Shown one piece after another: positions 1-6,558 of a stretch of DNA of 64,000 bases. Under the pieces are notes generated by a model, which was not told the origin of the DNA, searched no databases, and worked only from the letters and a program-made list of their open reading frames with translations. The position numbers were made by a program, and so were the translations under genes. This DNA comes from Neobacillus drentensis. GTDB lineage: Bacteria > Bacillota > Bacilli > Bacillales > Cytobacillaceae. Location of the stretch: NCBI RefSeq assembly GCF_021560175.1, contig NZ_CP091110.1, positions 5,752,001 to 5,816,000 of the forward strand. Direction: 5' to 3'. Position 1 is the stretch's first letter, and each line of letters opens with the position of its first letter.

Positions 1-2
1 TT

Positions 3-272
3 GCCAAAAAAGCGTTAAGTCCAAGCAATATTACCAAGTTGCCAGCCCTGGTTAAAACGATCCCTCAATTTGTGGTAGCTACAAATATGTCAACAACTGA
101 TATGTTGAGCCTAGGCCTGTCTGCCAAAAACTTTGACCCAAAAACTCAGTTGGTTTATCAGCAAATACACGGTGAAGGAAAAAAACTTTACGATGATATA
201 CTAAAAGCAAACAATTCACAAATAGTGATCAATCAAGAACAAGTAAAAGATATAGCAGCTAATTTTCAATAA
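3..272 (+). CDS. LCP (LytR-CpsA-Psr) family protein, C-terminal fragment
   Basis: This is the last ~90 codons of a gene whose start lies upstream of the window; the frame is open from base 3. The visible segment (LSPSNITKLPALVKTIPQF, then NMSTTDMLSLGL, ending in NNSQIVI and a short charged tail) matches the C-terminal part of LCP-family proteins. These are membrane-anchored enzymes that transfer wall teichoic acid or other glycopolymers from lipid carriers to peptidoglycan at the outer membrane face. The catalytic core and membrane anchor are outside the window, so the substrate cannot be judged. A perfect hairpin of the REP-like family follows the stop by ten bases and probably terminates transcription. 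The family call is from memory of C-terminal motifs and is fairly confident. Confidence 0.75.
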   Translation, partial: AKKALSPSNITKLPALVKTIPQFVVATNMSTTDMLSLGLSAKNFDPKTQLVYQQIHGEGKKLYDDILKANNSQIVINQEQVKDIAANFQ

Positions 273-281
273 AAAATCACA

Positions 282-320
282 GGGACGGTTCTCATGCTTC
301 CGAAGCATAAGAACCGTCCC
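282..320. repeat. REP-like hairpin, terminator of LCP gene
   Basis: Two 19-base arms (282-300 and 302-320) are inverted copies around a single loop base, with one mismatch. The arm reads GAAGCATaAGAACCGTCCC. It is the most complete copy of an element seen eight times in the window, and it is followed by TTTGCTTCTTTC, so it can act as an intrinsic terminator for the LCP gene. Confidence 0.7.
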
Positions 321-487
321 TTTGCTTCTTTCTTCACCATAATTCAACAATTAACCCCTAAATCTCACATAATCATTTTTATTATTCTGCAATTTATTCC
401 ATTGAATTTGAAAGCGGTTTCAGTTATAGTTAAAAAAACACTTTTGATAGACTTAAGGGTTATCTACAACGATTACTAGGAGTGTGG

Positions 488-607
488 ATGTACATGGACG
501 AACAGGGGAATCTATTAGTGGGATTATTTTGGGGTACGTCTTTAAGTATACCTTTGTGGATAGCGTTTTTTGGCTGGCTGAAACTGATTATTCATTTTGT
601 TATTTAG
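488..607 (+). CDS. Small single-span membrane peptide, WGT-SIPLW family, copy 1
   Basis: A 39-codon ORF starts at ATG 488 (or ATG 494), with AGGAG at 478-482 just upstream. The product is short and hydrophobic: an acidic start (MDEQGN), then LLVGLFWGT, SLSIPLWIAFFGWLK and a short hydrophobic end, so one transmembrane helix is likely. Function is not recognised. It is real rather than chance because two further ORFs in the next 2.6 kb (2441-2551 and 3070-3183) encode the same pattern of G-x-x-x-G, W-G, S-I-P-L-W with the same length and their own ribosome binding sites. A bidirectional terminator (639-677) follows. Confidence 0.65.
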   Translation: MYMDEQGNLLVGLFWGTSLSIPLWIAFFGWLKLIIHFVI

Positions 608-638
608 TAGAAATACCTTTTAATTATATAGAAACAAT

Positions 639-677
639 AAAAGAGTAAGGAACCCCATCATGGGTCCTTACTCTTTT
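639..677. terminator. Bidirectional intrinsic terminator
   Basis: AAAAGAGTAAGGA at 639-651 pairs with TCCTTACTCTTTT at 665-677. The A-run and T-run flanks allow it to terminate both the small plus-strand peptide gene and the minus-strand manA gene that ends at 681. Confidence 0.8.
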
Positions 678-680
678 GTA

Positions 681-1625
681 TTAAGGATGAGATACAATCA
701 TTTCACAATTCCCATCGACCTCAAACTCACCAAATCCAACAGGAAGAATGAAATGGGTTCCCTTCCTTAATTCATATTGCTTATCATGATGAGATAGGGT
801 GCCTTCGCCCTTAATCACACTAAAAAGCAAATACTGATCATTGTAAGAAAAGCTAGACTTGCCGCCAACTTGCCATTTATAAACAGAGAAAAACTCCGAT
901 TCCACAAAGGTAGTAATGTTAGTAGTATCCTTCTCTTGGACTGTTTTCATACCCACAGCATCTTGATGAGGAACCGTAGTAACCTCGATTGCTTTCTCCA
1001 AGTGGAGCTCTCTTAGATTTCCCTCTACATCTCGACGATCATAGTCATAGACCCGATAGGTAGTGTCAGAACTTTGCTGTGTTTCTAATACAAGAGTTCC
1101 TTCACACAGAGCATGGATGGTCCCGCTTGGAACATAGAAAAAATCACCTGGTTTGATTTTTACTCGGCGGAGCAGATCACTCCACTGACCTTCCTGAATT
1201 TGCTGCTGTAATTCTTCCTTGGATGTGGCATTATGACCGAAAATCATGTCAGCATTCTCTTTACAATCAATAATATACCAGCACTCAGTCTTACCAAGTT
1301 CGCCGTTTTCTTGAACCATCGCATAAGAATCATTAGGATGCACTTGAACAGAAAGGTCCATGTTGGCATCCAAAATCTTAGTTAATAAAGGAAATACCTT
1401 TCCCTTTGGTTTTCCAAAAAGCTCTGGATGCTCATTCCACAAATGATCTAAGGTCATTCCCTTATAGGGGCCATTATCTACCATAGATGGTCCATTAGGA
1501 TGAGCGGAAATCGCCCAGCACTCGCCTGTGTTTTCATTAGGGATATCATATCCGAATACTTCCTGTAAAGCTGTCCCGCCCCATATTCTCTCTTTAAAAA
1601 CGGGCTGTAAAAATAATGGTTCCAA
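681..1625 (-). CDS. manA: Mannose-6-phosphate isomerase, class I (copy 1)
   Basis: A 314-residue cupin-fold isomerase that interconverts mannose-6-phosphate and fructose-6-phosphate in the cytoplasm. Family hallmarks are visible: the N-terminal PVFKERIWGG, the zinc-site VQVHP and KTECWY segments, the THAL-like TIHALCEGT and YRVYDYDRRD. Length fits the Bacillus ManA family. The start is a TTG at 1625, chosen because GAGGAGGA lies six bases upstream. It follows a NUDIX gene by 21 bases, so the two are probably cotranscribed. A second, very similar copy (5270-6217) sits 3.6 kb away at the end of the N-glycan locus; this one appears to be the housekeeping or ancestral copy, although which came first is inference. 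Confidence 0.93.
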   Translation of the reverse strand: MEPLFLQPVFKERIWGGTALQEVFGYDIPNENTGECWAISAHPNGPSMVDNGPYKGMTLDHLWNEHPELFGKPKGKVFPLLTKILDANMDLSVQVHPNDSYAMVQENGELGKTECWYIIDCKENADMIFGHNATSKEELQQQIQEGQWSDLLRRVKIKPGDFFYVPSGTIHALCEGTLVLETQQSSDTTYRVYDYDRRDVEGNLRELHLEKAIEVTTVPHQDAVGMKTVQEKDTTNITTFVESEFFSVYKWQVGGKSSFSYNDQYLLFSVIKGEGTLSHHDKQYELRKGTHFILPVGFGEFEVDGNCEMIVSHP

Positions 1626-1646
1626 AAAAAATCCTCCTCATGGTTG

Positions 1647-2174
1647 TTAATCTGTCATAAACTTATATCTTAAAATAGCAGCTAGACCGGCACCGTGCTT
1701 GAAATCACCTTTAATGATGAGATCCTTCAGCTCTTCCATGGTAAGAGTATGCAATTCTAGTGTCTCGCTACTTTCTAACGTTTGCTGGGTCGAAGTTAAG
1801 CCCGCTGCAGCAAACAAGAATATTTCCTCCGTTGTTGAGCCTGGAGAAGGATAAAAGCTTCCTAATTCAAGCCAATGCTCGGCCACATACCCTGTCTCTT
1901 CCTCAAGTTCTCGTTTTGCAACCTCAAGCGGGTCATTGCCCTCTTGATCAATCATTCCAGCAGGCAACTCCCATTCCCAACTGTTAATGGCATGGCGATA
2001 TTGTTTTAAACAGACGACTTCATGCTCTTTCGTTATCGGGAGAATACAGACTCCTTTGGCAAAGTCCAAATAGGAAAACGTCTTTTCGTCCCCGTTTGGA
2101 AGAATCACCTGATCGATGGTAATGCCAAACCGATCTACCTTATTCTTATTAGAACTTGTAATCTTCCAAGTCAA
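1647..2174 (-). CDS. NUDIX hydrolase, ADP-ribose pyrophosphatase-like
   Basis: The protein (~175 residues) carries a NUDIX box around residues 76-98: a glycine-containing PAGMIDQEG lead followed by AKRELEEETGY, which supplies the metal-binding glutamates. Such enzymes cleave nucleoside diphosphates linked to another group; the length and the PAGMID/SPGSTTE-type segments resemble the NudF-like ADP-sugar pyrophosphatases. The open frame reaches GTG at 2183, but that codon lies inside the AGAGGTG ribosome binding site. The TTG at 2174, six bases downstream of this site, is the better start. It is upstream of manA in a probable two-gene operon. Substrate is not determinable from sequence. Confidence 0.85.
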   Translation of the reverse strand: MTWKITSSNKNKVDRFGITIDQVILPNGDEKTFSYLDFAKGVCILPITKEHEVVCLKQYRHAINSWEWELPAGMIDQEGNDPLEVAKRELEEETGYVAEHWLELGSFYPSPGSTTEEIFLFAAAGLTSTQQTLESSETLELHTLTMEELKDLIIKGDFKHGAGLAAILRYKFMTD

Positions 2175-2440
2175 TTTGTTCACCTCTAAACTTAATCATT
2201 CTTCTGATTCAACTAAATTATCTCCAAATATTAGGATACTACAAAACGAAAGAAAATAGGAGAACTAATTTATGATTACTTTACCTGTGACATGGTTTCT
2301 TCAGGAACAGTAGTTGGAATTTAAATGCCAGATTATTTCCCTTTCATTTAGGGAATACTTTTATTATTAAATTTCAGGAATAGATAAGCTATTCGGTCAT
2401 TTTATTTAAAAAGAGGACTTTATTTTTTGGGGTGAATTTT

Positions 2441-2551
2441 ATGGAGAGGCAAGGGAACATTTTAGTAGGGATCATATGGGGAACTACCTTTAGTATTCCG
2501 TTGTGGCTGGCGGTATTTGGCTGGCTAAAACTATTTCTTCGTTATGTTTAA
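2441..2551 (+). CDS. Small single-span membrane peptide, WGT-SIPLW family, copy 2
   Basis: A 36-residue ORF starts at ATG 2441 with GGGGTG about seven bases upstream. The product begins MERQGN, continues ILVGIIWGT and FSIPLWLAVFGWLK, and ends RYV. It is closely similar to the peptide at 488-607 over almost its full length, with conservative changes only, which argues for selection on the protein. One transmembrane helix is predicted by eye. No function is recognised. The plus-strand copies sit among minus-strand genes, each in its own intergenic space. Confidence 0.65.
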   Translation: MERQGNILVGIIWGTTFSIPLWLAVFGWLKLFLRYV

Positions 2552-2621
2552 TGATAACTTTCTGTTTTTAAGCGGCTACGTATAAACAGTAACGATCTGA
2601 TAATAATTTTACTGGACAAAA

Positions 2622-2650
2622 AAACAATCCCAATATAGAAAGGATTGTTT
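2622..2650 (-). terminator. Terminator of riboswitch-peptide unit
   Basis: AAACAATCC and GGATTGTTT form a nine-pair stem. On the minus strand it is followed by a run of seven T residues, directly after the 36-codon minus-strand ORF (2667-2777). It closes a transcription unit that starts at the riboswitch. Confidence 0.8.
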
Positions 2651-2666
2651 GGAAAACGTTTACATA

Positions 2667-2777
2667 TTAATGATGAGTATTTAACATTTGATCTCCTCTT
2701 TTGGCTGCAACCATTAAACTCATAATCAAAAGCATCGAAAAAGAGCCGACAAATAGACCTGCTATAAATATAGCCAT
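2667..2777 (-). CDS. 36-residue membrane peptide under c-di-GMP riboswitch
   Basis: ATG at 2777 is preceded by a near-perfect ribosome binding site (TAGGAGG, six to seven bases upstream). The product has one hydrophobic helix (AIFIAGLFVGSFSMLLIMSLMVA) written here in parts: AIFIAGLFVG, SFSMLLIMSL, MVAAKRGD, followed by a short polar tail ending in NTHH. The GLFVG and AAKRGD pattern recalls very small single-span proteins of the DUF3789 type, but this is from memory and only tentative. It is the only gene between a c-di-GMP-I riboswitch (2820-2920) and a terminator (2622-2650), so it appears to be the sole regulated product. It is not related to the WGT-SIPLW peptides on the other strand. Confidence 0.7.
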   Translation of the reverse strand: MAIFIAGLFVGSFSMLLIMSLMVAAKRGDQMLNTHH

Positions 2778-2819
2778 AGTAAACCTCCTAGATTAATGAT
2801 AATTCGTAGTAAGGCGATT

Positions 2820-2920
2820 CATATTCGGTAACTGGCTAGCATAGTTTAAAATAAAAACCTTAGCCCCTCTAGCTTTGCGCGGCCACTTTTCAATGGTTTT
2901 GCCCTTTCGTACGAACTATG
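2820..2920 (-). promoter_or_regulatory. c-di-GMP-I (GEMM-I) riboswitch
   Basis: Read on the minus strand, the aptamer landmarks occur in order: P1 5' arm CATAGTTCG, then AAGGGCAAAACCATT, the GAAA loop and GTGG closing arm, CGCAAAGCTA, GGGGCTAAGG, a variable loop, then GCTAGCCAGTTACCG and the P1 3' arm CGAATATG. These match the conserved positions of the GEMM-I c-di-GMP aptamer (AGGGCAAACC, CGCAAAGC, CUAA, GGUUACCG). No terminator lies between the aptamer and the ribosome binding site of the downstream peptide, so control of translation or RNA stability seems more likely than attenuation. A TATAAT-like box is at 2934-2939 on the minus strand. Confidence 0.9.
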
Positions 2921-3069
2921 TATTTCTTATTTTATTATAACATTTATTACGAGTGTTCCATAGTATTAATAACCTTTTAAATATTTATATTATGTGAAAA
3001 GTGTTTAAGGATGGCTCGATGTATGGACGAACTTCAATTGAGCCAGCCAGCAAAATGGAGGGAATAAAT

Positions 3070-3183
3070 TTGAAAGAGAACGAGGATGGGGGAAACTTTG
3101 GTTTGGGATGCTTATGGGGAATCCTTTTATCCATCCCTTTATGGATCCTCACTTATATCATATTCCGTCATTTCCGACACTAG
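3070..3183 (+). CDS. Small single-span membrane peptide, WG-SIPLW family, copy 3
   Basis: The frame is open from GTG 3001, but GGAGGG at 3057-3062 places the likely start at TTG 3070, giving 37 residues and matching the length of the other two family members. The product is acidic at its start (MKENEDGGNF), then GLGCLWGILLSIPLWILTY and a basic end (FRHFRH). The G-x-x-WG and SIPLW core is shared with copies at 488 and 2441; the remainder is more diverged. One transmembrane helix is expected. Function unknown. Confidence 0.55.
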   Translation: MKENEDGGNFGLGCLWGILLSIPLWILTYIIFRHFRH

Positions 3184-3309
3184 AGAGAGATTTACATCTA
3201 TCCAAGAATTTCAACCAAGTATAAAGCTTTTTTACAGCCAAGAAATCATTTATTTTTGGCATAATTAAATGTTAAGATGATTCCTATAATAGATTTAGTA
3301 GGAGTTTTT

Positions 3310-3717
3310 ATGCAAAAAAAGTTACTTGTTCAACTACTGTTTATCTTTTCATTGGTATTTATTGTCAAATATACGATGTTTCCAAATTCTTCGTTAGGCA
3401 TAGGTATAAGCAAAGGGGAAATAAACTTAATACCTTTTAAATCTTTGGGGAATCCAATTTCACCCGACTTTTTCGTGAATGTTGGGGGGAATATTTTATT
3501 ATTTATTCCGTTTGGTTTTATTTTGCCAGTGAAGTATCCTAAGATTAGTAGATTGCAGACAGTCACTTTAGTAGGATTATGGTTATCAATCCTAATTGAG
3601 TGTATCCAATTAACCATGCCTAATAGAACCACGGATATTAACGATGTTATGTTAAATACCCTAGGCACATATATTGGTTTTCGTTTATTCAAAAAAGGAT
3701 GTAGATTAAAGCCCTAG
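3310..3717 (+). CDS. VanZ family membrane protein
   Basis: A ~135-residue integral membrane protein with the VanZ signature: NILLFIPFGF in one helix, ECIQL in another, and DINDVMLNTLGTYIGF near the C-terminus. VanZ-like proteins have been linked to low-level glycopeptide or cationic peptide tolerance in some species, but most have no assigned activity. The frame is open from 3277; ATG 3310 is preferred because AGGAG lies five bases before it. It stands alone, with no obvious partner; a terminator is found at 3861-3886. Confidence 0.85.
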   Translation: MQKKLLVQLLFIFSLVFIVKYTMFPNSSLGIGISKGEINLIPFKSLGNPISPDFFVNVGGNILLFIPFGFILPVKYPKISRLQTVTLVGLWLSILIECIQLTMPNRTTDINDVMLNTLGTYIGFRLFKKGCRLKP

Positions 3718-3860
3718 AAGCAAATGTAAAATGATGTTACATAAAACCTAATAAATCAATCCTTCTTCTTAGCAGGTGAAAATTATTATTCATTATCGTT
3801 CTAACAGGACTTTTACTCTACTCTGGAAAACAATTAATACTATTAAGATGCATATTATAA

Positions 3861-3886
3861 ACACCGCAGACTTCTGTGGTGTTTTA
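3861..3886 (+). terminator. Intrinsic terminator downstream of VanZ gene
   Basis: ACACCGCAGA and TCTGTGGTGT form a ten-pair stem with a two-base loop, followed by TTTT. The rest of the 3718-4124 gap holds no convincing gene; AT-rich TATAAT-like words around 4010 may be part of the promoter for the AIM24 gene. Confidence 0.75.
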
Positions 3887-4124
3887 GTGATAAATCGTAT
3901 ATTCCAATTGTTAATCTTCGATAGGTTGCAAATTTTCCGAGAGAAATAGATTATTAACTCAACATCAGGGATGACCGTGATGTGTTTTCATTTTATATAA
4001 TGTCGTATAATTGGATTTATGCGCACCGTTACATGAACAACTACGGGAACAGTTCAATTTAAGTTGATTTAATATTTGTCCGTAAGCAAGTTCAAATCAG
4101 GTCTCATAAAAGAGGAGAAATGCC

Positions 4125-4922
4125 ATGTCTGAAGCATATCAAGTAATAAGTTTTGTTGAAAATCAAAATATGAAAATTGAGATTTTGGAGTATCAACAAT
4201 TAGGCGGAAATGATAATTTTACTGTTGCTGAAAAGCTATTTTTTGCACAAAAATCAAACATTAAATTAAGACAAGTAAGGATTACACTTAAAAACAGCGC
4301 CCTTACCGCTGAATCAGGTGCCCTACAGTTTATGAAAGGAAATATCGCATTAAAAAGTCTAGGAGGAACGAGTGCCAAAGGGTTTTTAAAAGGTTTAGCC
4401 TCCAGTGTTTTAACCAATGAATCCATGATTAAACCACAATACCAAGGGAGCGGAATCATTTATTTAGAACCAAGCTTTAAACACTTCATGATCGTTGAAC
4501 TAAATAACGAAGAAATCATTGCAGATAAAGGTCTTTTTTATTGCTGTGAATCAACTGTTTCGATTTCCGTCCAAGCAATGAAGAATATCTCCTCTGCCAT
4601 TGCTGGAGGCGAAGGATTGTTTCAAACAAAAGTATCTGGAAGCGGATATTGCGTATTTGAAATTCCTGTTCCCGAAGAGGAATTAGTGGAGTTTGAACTA
4701 CAAAATGAAATGGTTCAAGTAGATGGAAATTTCACACTTTTCCGATTAGGGAATATCGACTTTACCGTTGAAAAATCAACAAAAAGCATTTTCGGTTCTG
4801 TTACATCCGGCGAAGGTCTACTTCAAACATTTAGAGGAACGGGAAAAGTCTTTATCGCACCAACGTTACCTGTTTATGAAAAGTTAGGACATCTATTAAA
4901 CCCGACGCCGCCATCAAAATAA
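4125..4922 (+). CDS. AIM24 family protein
   Basis: A 265-residue protein with the beta-rich AIM24/DUF124 architecture: repeated glycine-centred segments GALQFMKGN, GSGIIYLEP, AGGEGLFQTKVSGSG and a final SGEGLLQTFRGTGKVFIAP. The family is named after a yeast mitochondrial protein; bacterial members have no firmly established activity. It has no signal peptide or membrane helix and is probably cytosolic. The ATG is preceded by AGAGGAGAAATGCC. It is a single-gene unit followed by a terminator at 5095-5140. Confidence 0.85.
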   Translation: MSEAYQVISFVENQNMKIEILEYQQLGGNDNFTVAEKLFFAQKSNIKLRQVRITLKNSALTAESGALQFMKGNIALKSLGGTSAKGFLKGLASSVLTNESMIKPQYQGSGIIYLEPSFKHFMIVELNNEEIIADKGLFYCCESTVSISVQAMKNISSAIAGGEGLFQTKVSGSGYCVFEIPVPEEELVEFELQNEMVQVDGNFTLFRLGNIDFTVEKSTKSIFGSVTSGEGLLQTFRGTGKVFIAPTLPVYEKLGHLLNPTPPSK

Positions 4923-5094
4923 AAAGGTCGCTGGCTAAGGTTTAAAGTTTCGGTGAATATGAGGACAGCTTGATGATTTCTGCCACATATAATGTAAAAA
5001 AATCTAGTTTCATTTAAGCTATAATACACCCAATGCCTATACCATTTTTTCAAAAAAAGGTAATCAACTATTCTTGCCTCTTGTCAAAAGTGTT

Positions 5095-5140
5095 GCCCTT
5101 GTCAAATTTTCCATTTCGTTGTGACAAGGGCTTTATTTTT
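5095..5140 (+). terminator. Terminator after AIM24 gene
   Basis: GCCCTTGTCA (5095-5104) pairs with TGACAAGGGC (5122-5131) and is followed by TTTATTTTT. The segment between the AIM24 stop and this stem holds no gene that I can see. Confidence 0.75.
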
Positions 5141-5236
5141 AATCTTTAGCATTAACATACCTCGGAGTGGAAGTTTACCGCCTCTTGAGTTAGGCACCTT
5201 CACCCTTAAGTTCAATCTGCTGACAAGCGCACAAAA

Positions 5237-5263
5237 GAAGCATGAGAACCGTCCCCATGCTTC
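5237..5263. repeat. REP-like element at manA copy 2 3' end
   Basis: GAAGCATG (5237-5244) and CATGCTTC (5256-5263) form a perfect stem around the fixed loop AGAACCGTCCC. It lies seven bases beyond the manA copy 2 stop codon and is a member of the window-wide REP-like family. Confidence 0.65.
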
Positions 5264-5269
5264 TGCTAT

Positions 5270-6217
5270 CTACTTATGTGATAAAATTATCTCGCATTGA
5301 CCGGAAATTTCAAATTCACCAATTCCAACGGGGACAATGAGATGCGTACCTTTCTTCAAACGATATTCCTCTCCATTATGTAAAAGTGCTCCCTCTCCAT
5401 TTATAACACTAAGAAGTAAATAGTGATCATCAAAAGAAAACAAGGCACTTCCTTGCACTTCCCATTTATAAACCGAGAAAAACTCTGACTCTACTAAGGT
5501 AGTAATCTTAACATTCTCCTGCTCCTCAACCCTTTGAACAGCTTCACCATCTTGGTGCGGGACAGTCGTTACATCAATAGCCCTTTCTAAATGGAGCTCA
5601 CGTAAATTTCCGGCTGAGTCCCTGCGGTCATAATCATACACACGATAAGTGGTGTCCGAGCTTTGCTGTGTTTCCAACACAAGTGTTCCTTCGCATAAAG
5701 CATGAATGGTTCCACTTGGGACGTAGAAAAAGTCACCCGGCTTAATTTTCACACGGCGCAAGAGTTCATTCCATTTCCCCTCGGTAATTTGATCTACTAA
5801 TTCCTCCCTTGTCTTGGCGTTATGGCCAAAGATCATGTCCGCATCTTCTTTACAGTCGATAATATACCAGCATTCCGTTTTGCCAAGCTCCCCATTTTCA
5901 TTTACCCTCGCATAGGCATCATCGGGATGAACCTGCACAGATAGATCCATATTGGCATCCAAGATTTTGGTTAACAACGGAAAAACTTGCTCTTTTGGAT
6001 TCCCAAATAGTTCAGGATGCTCCCGCCAAAGAATGTCCAGAGTTATGCCAGTATACGGTCCGTTTTCGATGACGGAAAGACCATTCGGGTGAGCAGAAAT
6101 GGCCCAGCATTCTCCCGTGTTTTCAGATGGGATGTTATATCCATATTCTTGCTGTAACGTAGTTCCTCCCCAAATTCTCTCTTTAAAAACAGGCTTTAAA
6201 AATAATGGCTGCAACAT
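5270..6217 (-). CDS. manA: Mannose-6-phosphate isomerase, class I (copy 2, N-glycan locus)
   Basis: A 315-residue paralogue of the product of 681-1625, nearly identical through the catalytic core (VQVHP, GKTECWYIIDC, KPGDFFYVPSGTIHAL, TYRVYDYDRRD). It converts mannose-6-phosphate to fructose-6-phosphate. The frame is open to 6265, but ATG 6217 aligns with the other copy and has AAGGGTGG just upstream. Its placement as the last gene of the minus-strand N-glycan locus suggests a dedicated copy for the mannose released by the GH38 and GH125 enzymes. A 52-bp tandem repeat array separates it from the GH3 gene, so it may have its own promoter. Confidence 0.93.
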   Translation of the reverse strand: MLQPLFLKPVFKERIWGGTTLQQEYGYNIPSENTGECWAISAHPNGLSVIENGPYTGITLDILWREHPELFGNPKEQVFPLLTKILDANMDLSVQVHPDDAYARVNENGELGKTECWYIIDCKEDADMIFGHNAKTREELVDQITEGKWNELLRRVKIKPGDFFYVPSGTIHALCEGTLVLETQQSSDTTYRVYDYDRRDSAGNLRELHLERAIDVTTVPHQDGEAVQRVEEQENVKITTLVESEFFSVYKWEVQGSALFSFDDHYLLLSVINGEGALLHNGEEYRLKKGTHLIVPVGIGEFEISGQCEIILSHK

Positions 6218-6247
6218 AATACCACCCTTACTATATAAAATTTTTCT

Positions 6248-6517
6248 GTCGTCAATAAGAGCCATTGATTACCCTATTAACCTATTTTTTTCATTTACGG
6301 TCGACAATAAGGGCTATTGTCTACCCTGTTAATCTATTTTTTCTATATACGGTCGTCAATAAGGGTCTTTGACTACCCTGTTAACCTATTTTTTCCATAT
6401 ACGGTCGTCAATAAGGGTCTTTAACTACCCTGTTAACCTACTTTTTCCGTTTACAGTCGTCAATAACGCCCATCGACCATCCTGCTAACCCTATTTTTTC
6501 CATATACAGTCGTCAGT
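6248..6517. repeat. 52-bp tandem repeat array, five copies plus a partial
   Basis: The word GTCGTCAATAAGGG (with variants) starts at 6248, 6300, 6352, 6404, 6456 and 6509, giving steps of 52, 52, 52, 52 and 53 bases. Each unit also carries an AGGGT/ACCCT dyad (AATAAGGGT and ACCCTGTTAACC) and a T-run. The array fills almost all of the GH3-manA gap. The unit has no sensible reading frame. Function unknown. Confidence 0.9.
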
Positions 6518-6558
6518 TAGTCCTCTTAGCAGGAACTCCTGACATTATTCCGAATGAT

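Noticed and set aside
294..479. 61-codon plus-strand ORF after the LCP gene
   Set aside because: It begins inside the REP-like hairpin, has no ribosome binding site and no resemblance to known proteins.
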